31,496 bases of DNA. Origin: Fragilariopsis cylindrus CCMP1102 (taxonomy: Eukaryota; Bacillariophyta; Bacillariophyceae; Bacillariales; Bacillariaceae). Below the pieces are notes generated by a model, which had not been told where the DNA came from, searched no databases, and saw only the letters and a program-made list of their open reading frames with translations. The translations under genes and the position numbers were made by a program. The DNA lies in NCBI GenBank assembly GCA_900095095.1, contig FMBT01000232.1, forward strand, positions 1 to 31,496, written 5' to 3'. Shown here one piece after another: positions 10,201 to 17,561 of this stretch; position 1 is the stretch's first letter, and each line of letters opens with the position of its first letter.

Positions 10201-12096
10201 AAAATCTAATACCGATAGAAAAGGTCCCGAATGATTTGATTTAGATCCGTCACAACCAGAAAATTGCATGGACACAATTGGAGCCGTTGTTGTTAATGTT
10301 GTAACAGGGGTTTGATTTTGTGAGCTTTCTTCTTCGTCTCTTTTCGACACAGTAACATCCCTCAATTCAACCTGTCGCGGGGTCCTCCATCTGCTCATTA
10401 TTCCTGACGTTGCAAAAATACTAACGGGAGAGCCAGTATTCGTCCAAATAGCTTCGAGTAAACAAGAGTGCAATTGAAAGTCAGTAGAACCTTTTGGATT
10501 TGTCGGTGTCGTTGATTCTTCGGGCGAAAAGATTGTAGATATTGCCCAAAACGTAATTGTATCACCGAATCCACCTTCAACAGAAAGTCCAGATGCACAT
10601 AACAGAAACTCCGCCGGTGGACCATGAGGGTATTCGTGATTATTCCAGATTGATTCACTGTTGACATCAGTACGAAAAACTTCCAAGGTTTGGACATCAA
10701 GGTGGTAATCTAATGTCGTCAATGCTACAGTATTTAAGGGAGAGGCGATATTTTCGCCAGTGGTATAATGATATGGTTGTGGATGCCGGCCACGTTTGCT
10801 TTTAGCATGCGCTGAATTTTTTTTGTGTTGTCGATAATTATTTGGTACAAGTATGGGGCCTTTCCACAGTTCTGTCGGCAACGGTACGAGTTCGATATAT
10901 CCTCCCAATCGAGAGATAACTAGTGTAACAACTATGGACTCATCTTCTTCCGTTACTTGTTTGGTCGGTGCTTCAACATGAAGTGCCACGCAATCGCTTA
11001 TCTTTAGCAAAGGTGATCCCGGTTGTTCTTGATCGTCATGAAACAAGTCCTTAGCATCACTCGTCATACTTTCCAAGACGGGTCCCGAAGGTCCCAACCA
11101 CCAAATAGCATCCCAACCCTCTCCTGCCGCGTCGTCGCAACAAAAGTTGTCATTGTTGCTTGACATCGACATCCTTCTTCGGTAAAACACAGTAATTCCG
11201 TCTAAAAATCCCCACGAAACAGCAATACAGTTCTGTGAAAGGACGGTTCCCCGAACTGAAGGAAGGTCAAATTGCTGAGTGCGTTCGGCATATTCTAACA
11301 GTTCGTCACGATCTGAAGTATAAAATATTTGCGAAGAGGAACTACGTTTCCCACTTGCAGAGCGTGTAGCGCTTATGGGAGTGTGACTCCCACCTAATTC
11401 GGCAATTTCTCCTAATCCTACGGCAATGAACATGTCGGATGATTTGGATTCGGTACGAGGTTTAGTGTATTGCGATTGTTGTTGGGTCAGCTGTCTACTT
11501 CTCGGTCCGCACCGAAACGAATTAGGGTTTTCTCGTCGCATTCTCGTCGACGTCAAATGAGATCTTGCCACATTGTACACTTCGAGCGGAATACAGGAGG
11601 TATCCAAAGAGTTGATTGTTCCACATAGAATTCCATCGTCTTCGTCGTTCGTAGTATTTCGATACGTCAACCGACTGTCGTCGTCGTCCTCGTCATCATC
11701 ATTGCCGCTGTCATTAGTACTCATTTTAGTAGTATCGTGATCCACTTCTGCTTCATCTCTACTACCAAATAAAAAAGTAAAGAATCCTCTTCGCGGTTTC
11801 TTCTTTGATTGAGTATCGCAATTTTCTTGTTGATTTTGGAAGGAAGAGGCTGCACTAGCCGCTTGCAACAACGTATCTCGTTGTCTTTTTTCTTCTAAAA
11901 GTTTTGCATTCGGATAGAGGTCTGCATAAGTATGGAAAATTTCTTCTAGCTCGGCACGAACTGCATTGTCCAATATGCTTGTTTTCTTGGCTAGTGCCTT
12001 GTTTTTGTCACTGGCTGCTGTTGTCGACGGCTGGACCTTGACTTTTAATGGGTGACATCCATTTTTTTGGACGAGAGCGTAATGTTGTTGTGCCAT
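7162..12096 (-). CDS. NBAS / Sec39-like ER vesicle-tethering protein
   Basis: An uninterrupted frame of 1644 residues with no intron needed. Residues ~1-240 are polar and low in complexity, with an Asp/Glu run. Residues ~250-790 alternate β-rich segments (SWGFLDGITVFYRRR, WDAIWWLGPSGP), consistent with the β-propeller of NBAS. From ~800 onward it is helical: FLKFFVLKKLQPMAIVETLA, then RSYFVRLGTYELLSKRF and LAERGDVGALTIVLFRHR. The order and spacing of these match what I remember of the Sec39 domain of NBAS and plant MIP2. That family forms the Dsl1/NRZ complex with ZW10- and RINT1-like proteins, which captures COPI vesicles at the ER with syntaxin-18-type SNAREs; NBAS also takes part in mRNA decay in animals. 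The frame ends at 7162 after a poorly conserved tail (TMIVSYSVLLLK), while homologous helices resume in another frame (see 5657-7240). I first considered Rab3GAP2; the C-terminal half fits NBAS better. Confidence 0.7.
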   Translation of the reverse strand: MAQQHYALVQKNGCHPLKVKVQPSTTAASDKNKALAKKTSILDNAVRAELEEIFHTYADLYPNAKLLEEKRQRDTLLQAASAASSFQNQQENCDTQSKKKPRRGFFTFLFGSRDEAEVDHDTTKMSTNDSGNDDDEDDDDSRLTYRNTTNDEDDGILCGTINSLDTSCIPLEVYNVARSHLTSTRMRRENPNSFRCGPRSRQLTQQQSQYTKPRTESKSSDMFIAVGLGEIAELGGSHTPISATRSASGKRSSSSQIFYTSDRDELLEYAERTQQFDLPSVRGTVLSQNCIAVSWGFLDGITVFYRRRMSMSSNNDNFCCDDAAGEGWDAIWWLGPSGPVLESMTSDAKDLFHDDQEQPGSPLLKISDCVALHVEAPTKQVTEEDESIVVTLVISRLGGYIELVPLPTELWKGPILVPNNYRQHKKNSAHAKSKRGRHPQPYHYTTGENIASPLNTVALTTLDYHLDVQTLEVFRTDVNSESIWNNHEYPHGPPAEFLLCASGLSVEGGFGDTITFWAISTIFSPEESTTPTNPKGSTDFQLHSCLLEAIWTNTGSPVSIFATSGIMSRWRTPRQVELRDVTVSKRDEEESSQNQTPVTTLTTTAPIVSMQFSGCDGSKSNHSGPFLSVLDFNGGVQIFDCSVLARVAAQNMTHHEYGQYRDTESEQNKTQLPFHLVKSVVLRNEVATALQKHPMIRPTVGNFHWLGRIGVGGVEFLPPIVFILNHSRKLVIATFNFLEDDDITNTQQTLKEGPLKTSVIHVSFPASGAAISNLEDNSLSFVSWQIRGPASIAQTSAYFLKFFVLKKLQPMAIVETLARESKHREAIQSAKKLSEYEQNALAAVIKNCYKNMWEIERDVDSLKAINDEPYIIREALAIYESDISDNGLTLEKLRSVLQLALRVFLRGEDEKIQKIRSYFVRLGTYELLSKRFKSEPSLKKFMNEFKELDLLSLSLQLAERGDVGALTIVLFRHRFEVHRNLLSILAALPLPLTSTLYCHLFPVVDQGNFSDFFLHSSQCISKLPWSHMPQYISETMRISTVFGTSDEMIVLEYNKVLYDRFDDEAISEALVASWFVKRAKRAQTFVGNADDVINLCVFGLKCSSPYLDESSLMIADPYVQELHKTWRTGLSLRRMLLDQVVSIDGDSINTDDLLGTNLVELLDLILGRGSHSSDILYQFREFVQPLVTEMYISSSNDNLDEALVAFCLKEAIRYRDLETIGAKRVLASAIVIAENSKASMHMRDRLVKQKESLIELVMTVTKEVSKNLDTAVLSFDDTKELIGSIWRLYETLPARLISSELEYELKIQAFYQDLVGMDILSGWPGCKQPFAFFNKRQIKRYKTDHEFEKVYCDVLEICKSFFATVTVITSTRNEVALFHDLLCDIRSLNEVCFGSSLDISTVVCKHVIPALLQKGYFEIVASYLGSDSTVGDKQKIQDSVLEYVDEAMFSERDDNSRISDAIKCQQILIPLLDSSLESIFQSNRRYLDASRFVSNVLFDGKLGTPLKPLDFKEMHALDAIEKVLQKVPECIGCGCSRWMDSAYARDANNLLRQAESPTGVILDENQNKELPDLPGGGVFHLATILGLESKTSALAVKCRVIHYALQIGLHGAAASIARTLIYDREFGSYTNLTMIVSYSVLLLK

Positions 12097-12759
12097 GATT
12101 ATGTCACAGACGATCTAAGTAGTCTACTTTTCTTTGAAATGAACGTTGTTCTATGTAGATACCGGTATGCTACTTCCCAGTAGTAATCAAAGTCTTACCG
12201 GAGCGGCTTACGAGTACAGTAAAGAGTAGTTGTTACCTTAATTATTTTCCTAAATGTCATTGTAGAGAGAAAGTAGTAGTATCCATTTTTCAAATAATTG
12301 TTTGTTCATAATTCGAGAATAATAATGCATGTATTCGTATGAGTAGTATGCCTTGGCACAAATTGAATAAATTAGTTTCTTTTCATTCAACAGAAATTTA
12401 ATTCGGGTGAACATGGTCCTGAGAGTCTCAACTGACGTCTACAATATTGGTTTATTATATTTTTTAGGAGGAGTATAATTACGTGCTTTAGAAAATAGAG
12501 TTTAAAAATGATACAAATTCATATTTAGTTACGTTGATAGACTATATAAATTTACTATTGTATTTCAATGCGAAATTGCTGTCGCAAAATTGCCAATCAT
12601 TTTCTCAAATTTCCCCTCCAGACCTCCATTGATTATCATTTCTCTGTGTACATCATATGTTAGAACAAAATCAGTCACTATTGTGAATAAACCTTCTTCA
12701 CACTTGTGGTTGCACAGACCTGCATGTGCCATCATTATCAACAATTCTCCTTTTTCAAT
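12097..12759. other. Intergenic AT-rich spacer
   Basis: Lies between the 5' end of the NBAS-like gene and the 3' end of the lysine-rich gene, both on the minus strand. It must hold the NBAS-like promoter near 12097-12250. I see no coding frame and no RNA gene. Confidence 0.5.
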
Positions 12760-14161
12760 TCAAATCAAAAACTCCTTCTCATCACGTTTCCTGACAAACT
12801 TGAGGAGACCACCTTCAGGTTTTTCTAAGACCCTGCAACAAGGAAAGAAGAATCAGGTATATCAAATTCAGGCTTGTAAATGTTGTGAGTGAATTTTGAG
12901 TCACTGTGCAATTTCTTGGCCTTTAGATCTTTGTACTTTTGCCCTTTGAGCAGATCTGTGAAGGCTGTTGTCTTTCCTTGTCTTTCCAAATTTACACTTT
13001 TAGTTACCTCGATACAACGTGCCAAAAAAGGGCCCAACTGTGTAGTATCGTCGTTGGTGGGAAACTCCCCTACTATTACCACACTGGAAGTTGCATCACC
13101 AGAATTATTAAAATCCGAATCTTTGATTGAGTTCAATTTGTGTGATAGAATAGTTGCTGTAGCTTCATCATAGGCATTCTTGAACTTGATCAACCCATTG
13201 GAACTCAGGTCAGTTCCACCTTTAGCTAATGCTCTTGATAAACCTCCTGTTTTCTCCTCAAAGTCCTTCATTTCTGAAAGTATTTATGACATCCAACCTG
13301 GGATGATTACCAGTGATAAGTGTGATGCCGTCCTTGCTTAGTTTTGTTAGCTTGTTATACACTCCTTCCGCTCCACAGCTACGTCTTGTTTCTTGGAAAC
13401 AACAGCAACAACAAAAGAATATATAATATAATACAATATAATACATGGGTTAGAGTATAATAGAATAGCATTATAGAATATGATACAAACATTCGCCACA
13501 TGAGATTGTAGAATATAATCTTACCTTTGTTTTCTTTTTTTTATTTCCTGATTTTTTTCTCTTCTTCTTGTTTGGTTCTCGGGTTTTCTTAGCAGCCGGT
13601 GCTATTGCTATCATTTGTCTTTTTTTCTTTTCTTCTCTGTTGCTCGTATCTTTTTGTTCCCCTCCTTCACCTCCCGGATCATCTTCGCAGTCATGCTTCT
13701 GATTCTGCCTCTTCTCGTTTTAGTTGCATCCTCTTTTTTTCTCTGTTGTCCATTGTTTTCTTCGCTGCTGCTCGTATCTTTCTGTTTGATTCTGCTATCT
13801 TGTCGTCCCGTAGTTTCTTTTCATCTTCTATCTTGTTGTCCTTTGTTTTCTTATCTTCTGCTCTCTTATCATCCCGGATTTTCTTTTCTTCTGCTTTCTT
13901 GGCGTACTGTATCCTCTTTTCAATTCTGTCGTCCATTCTTTTTCTTTTTCTTTTCTTGGCTTCTTTCTTGTCGTCCTGTAATTTCTTTTCATCTTCTATC
14001 TTTCTTTTCTTGGCTTCTTTCTTGTTGTCCCGTAGTTTCTTTTCATCTTCTACCTTTCTTTTCTTGGCTTCTTTCTTGTCTTCTCGTAGTTTCTTTTCTT
14101 CTGCTTTCTTGTTGTCCTTTGTTTTCTTATCTTCTGCTCTCTTCTCATCCCGGATTTTCAA
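12760..14161 (-). CDS. Lysine-rich repeat protein, unknown function; frame broken or multi-exon
   Basis: Not recognised. The 5' part (14161 to 13691, no ATG seen; the frame is open upstream to about 14230) is almost only Lys, Glu, Asp, Arg and Ala in 18-residue repeats such as DEKKLRDNKKEAKKRKIE: charged, helical and probably nuclear or RNA-associated. A second frame (~13700-13526) reads DCEDDPGGEGGEQ and a Lys-rich stretch, ending at a strong donor, AAAG|GTAAGATT. A conserved-looking globular part follows: YNKLTKLSKDGITLITG, then a possible 37-bp intron (GTAATC...TTTCAG), MKDFEEKTGGLSRALAKGG and ARCIEVTKSVNLERQGKTTAFTDLL. A 104-bp intron, GTACAAAG...CTTGTTGCAG, joins ..LLKGQK in phase to VLEKPEGGLLKFVRKRDEK and a stop at 12760. 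That last join is well supported. The frame conflict near 13700 cannot be an intron because that strand has no GT there; a one-base indel, an assembly error or decay to a pseudogene would explain it. Confidence 0.5.
13832..14159. repeat. 54-bp tandem repeats and 51-bp direct repeat in a pyrimidine/purine tract
   Basis: Near-identical 54-bp units start at 13958, 14012 and 14066 (GGCTTCTTTCTTGT... on the plus strand), encoding the 18-residue Lys/Glu repeats on the minus strand. A 51-bp block starting TTGTTGTCCTTTGTTTTC occurs at 13832-13882 and 14109-14159 with one mismatch. The plus strand from 13540 to 14160 is strongly pyrimidine-biased, so the minus strand is purine-rich and almost free of GT dinucleotides. 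Confidence 0.85.
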
Positions 14162-14239
14162 ATGAGAAGGAAGAGACCTGATATTCGTGATGGTTCTAAT
14201 ATGATTGTATTTTGTTGCAAAAATAGTTTATTGTCTTTT

Positions 14240-15026
14240 GTTACTTTCGCTCCATAGTCGGAATTAGCAAATGATGGTGGTTCGTAATCCGCACCAGCAG
14301 GAGTGGCTTGCTATTATTTATGGTCCACAACAACATGAAATCACACACAGTAGGTACATTACCATATATCAACGACTGTGCAGGGTAGAACTTTCTATGT
14401 CTCATACTCCTGATAGAAATTGAACACAAAGAACTTGACAGAAAGAAAACTGGTCTGTGTTAGTTAGTATAAGTTCTATGGACACTTCATTCTCCTAAGG
14501 CTCGCAGATGTCAAGTTGGTGTTACTAGCAGCCACAAGAAGATAAAACTTAACGCATTAACATCCGTCACTTCTTTCTTGATGATAAGTGTGCAAAGTTT
14601 CAATAATCAAATGATGAAGTTGATATTGAATATTATAATCCCCCGTATTATTGTGGATGGAAGATTGGCAACTAGTTCAGCAATCAATTACAACATCAAG
14701 GTTCTTTATTCAAATACAATAGAGAACAATCTTGATCTTATATAGATTGAACCCTACAATAGTTGTAGTAGCTTAATATAATGATTGTGTGTAGAATTTC
14801 CAATGCAGTACTACTGTATGACAAAAACACAGATTGAAGATGTGATCAGTCGTGTAGAATTAGTCGAGTCCCAGGAAGATAAGAATTAATTGTTCGTCCA
14901 CATCGAAGTATCCAATATGACTACTTTCGAACAATTCTTGACACATACTGCCCGAAAAGCAATCACGAGGCTCTCAAGATTACTCTAAATTCTAAAATTC
15001 AAACAAGAAGACATAATATTCGCAAA
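14240..15026. other. Intergenic spacer upstream of the sorting nexin
   Basis: No convincing coding frame. The minus strand has a short open stretch (to about 14429, ending in NHHHLLIPTMERK) that I cannot assign. It could be an upstream exon of the lysine-rich gene or chance. The right end must contain the promoter of the sorting nexin. Confidence 0.4.
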
Positions 15027-17015
15027 ATGATGGGAGGAGTCCGAATGCCGCCCAATCCTCAAGCTGCCATGATGCGTCGTCCTAAGCCCGAAGATGCTGC
15101 TAATCACATTACTGTACGTTTAAGTTTGTTTAGCTTTGTGGGGGGGAAATATATAGATTTTGTTTGACAACGACGAGCTGTGGTTTTTGCCGTTTTGTGC
15201 TTTGAAACGAATGATCTACTCCTTCTAATAAATGGAGTTCTGTTTTCTTACAAATGCTGTCGTTATCATTGGGGGAACTACATTCCTTTTAACTACAGGT
15301 CTCTGATCCGGTGCAACATTCGGAAGGTGTAAACAAGTATACTTCGTACCGTGTCGATGTGCGTCCTCAGAACAGTGATCTGACCTCCACCCAGACCTTT
15401 TCGGCGGTCCTCCGCCGCTACAGCGATTTTTTGTGGCTTTATGAAAAACTGCAAACTGAACGTGCTGGAGCTATTGTGCCTCCATTACCTGAAAAAAATC
15501 CAGTGGGACGATTCAATCCAGCTTGTAAGTCAGTAATAATAATACGCTCCTTGTTCTTGTACTCGGGAAAATATTTGAATATATCAAGTTGTTTGATTTG
15601 ATTCTAATCGTTTTATTCATTCTCTCGTCGGTTGTAGTTGTCGAAATTCGTCGAAGAGAGTTAGAACGCTTTTTGCGGCGAGCTGTCGTTCATCCGGAGC
15701 TGCAGGACTGCGCTTCGTTGGATGTCTTTCTACGAGCAGACGATATGACATTCCAAGCGGCCAAAAATAGCAAAGGCGATTCTGTTGTTACTATGCAACA
15801 ATCGGGTATTATGGGAATGGCTAACAGCATGATGGGGACGCCTCATACTCGTACCTCAAATAGTATGATGATGCCATCGTCGTCGCAATCGTCCCCCAAT
15901 AAAAAGGATGGGTTCAAGCGTTGGTTTGCTGAAACCAAAACTTCTATTTCTGGCGACCTTGTGAGTAAAGTAAATTTCAAAGTATGGCAATTGTCACATG
16001 CACATTGTATTTTTATACTAACAATCGCAACATTCACTTTGAAAACATAACTGTAAATGAATACACACACATACACAAAAAGGTGAAATCACCCGATGAT
16101 GAACTATTTGACGAAGTTCAACGGTACGTTCATGGCCTAGATCAGCAAATGAAAAACGTCTCCACTCAGGCGTCAGGCCTTGTTCGGAAAGGGAAGGAAA
16201 TGGCGAATGGACTGTTTGAATTTGGACTGGCTTTTAATTTGCTCGGACAATCCGAGGCAGATGCGCTTGGAGATGCTTTGTGCCAATTGGGGGAGACGGC
16301 TGATCGATTGTCTGTATTAAGTGCTGAGCATTCCGATCAAGAAGCAGCACAATTTGAAGATCCATTGGTAGATATGATCAAGATGATACATGCCGTTAAA
16401 CTAGCGTTGCATAAACGTCACGAAAAACGTTTGACTTATAGCACCTGCTTACAGGAAGTTGAATCTAAAAATATGCAATTGTCGAAGATGAGAGCACAGA
16501 TTGGAATGGAAGCCAAAGCCTACGCGCTTGAAATGTCTTTGCGTCGTGCTCAAGAAAATGCCGAAAATGCACGAGATAACTTTGCTACTGTCAGTCAACG
16601 TGTGCTTCGAGAAGTGGATCGATTCAAAAGAGAAACGGCCGAGGACATGAGGTTGACAGTGTTGGAGTACATTCGAATGCAAGTGGAATACAACAAAAGG
16701 ATGGAGCAAATTTGGGCAGCTCTGATTCCACAATTAGAACGAGTTCAACTCGATCCCAATGCAAATGTAGTAAATGCGTCTCCGGCTGGACCCCAGATTC
16801 ATTCACAGCCGGTAGTCAACAGCTCAGTCTCTAATCCCCAGCAAGCACATATGCAAACAATGGCACCAACAGCAACGATACCGAATAATCCATTTTTATC
16901 ACAAAATAATAATCGAGGCGTTCTACCTCAGCCTCAACAGACGATTGAAAATCATCAGGACCCTGCAACGTTATCAGTTCAATATCGTGAGGCACAACCT
17001 CGCAGCGGCTTTTAA
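15027..17015 (+). CDS. PX-BAR sorting nexin (SNX1/2, Vps5-like)
   Basis: Four exons, 15027-15113, 15299-15524, 15638-15960 and 16083-17015, join in phase to 522 residues; all introns are GT-AG and 113-185 bp. Residues ~28-145 form a PX domain: VSDPVQHSEGVNKYTSYRV, then LRRYSDF with the arginine that contacts PI3P, then the PPLPEKNPVGRF loop and RRRELERFLRRAVVHPEL. A Ser/Met-rich linker follows. Residues ~215-450 are long amphipathic helices of a BAR domain (DELFDEVQRYVHGLDQQMK to VEYNKRMEQIWAALIPQLE). The last ~70 residues are Gln/Asn/Pro-rich and contain NPF at about residue 481, an EH-domain docking motif. Such proteins bind PI3P on endosomes and bend membrane for retrieval, often with retromer. 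The start is an ATG followed by a second in-frame ATG; the first exon encodes only 29 residues. It converges on the fusion gene ending at 17562. Confidence 0.9.
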
Positions 17016-17032
17016 TTTATTTTTCTTCCCTA

Positions 17033-17038
17033 AATAAA
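17033..17038 (+). terminator. Possible polyadenylation signal of the sorting nexin
   Basis: AATAAA lies 18 bp after the sorting nexin stop codon in an A-rich stretch. The hexamer is common in AT-rich DNA, so this is only suggestive. Confidence 0.3.
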
Positions 17039-17561
17039 AAAGGAATAGCAAACACCAAATTAGAATGCACACGGTATCAACTAATTCTTTACTCCCCTCC
17101 TCTACCCCCTTAACAAGAGAGAAAAGAGCATCTAAATTATTCCTTAGAAAATAGTAATAAAATATGCTCGAAACCGTCATTTGCATGTATAGCTAGTAAA
17201 AGCAGAACCAATGTGTTTGCCGTCGAAATTGTCCAGATGTAGCTATATTCGTCAGCCATACAATAATCAAATTAGTTACTGGATAAGAAAAAGAGCAGGT
17301 CAAACTGATTATGGTATTGCGTAATTAATATGAAATTTTATGCTAGCTACCAGGAAGTAAGCTAAAGCATGGCTTATTATTTATTTTGCATCTTCATTAT
17401 TGACCAAATTTAAGTTTGTGTGATTTCAGGCTATGTTGTTTAGTGCGTTGTTGTAAAATATCAATATTCATATTTCATATTATATTTTAATTCTCCAACT
17501 TCTACTGACGTTACTGGGGACTTGGTTTCATGGAGTTTTTTTGTATCAATTAGTTGGCATA

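Noticed and set aside
7162..12096. Assignment as Rab3GAP non-catalytic subunit
   Set aside because: The β-rich N-terminus suggested it at first, but the helical C-terminal half (LGTYELLSKRF, then AERGDVGALTIVLFRHR and the following helices) follows the Sec39/NBAS order better.
13599..14181. Two overlapping 188-residue plus-strand frames rich in Ser, Phe and Leu
   Set aside because: They are mirror translations of the pyrimidine tract opposite the lysine-rich repeats; the hydrophobic composition is an artefact of TCT/TTC repeats.
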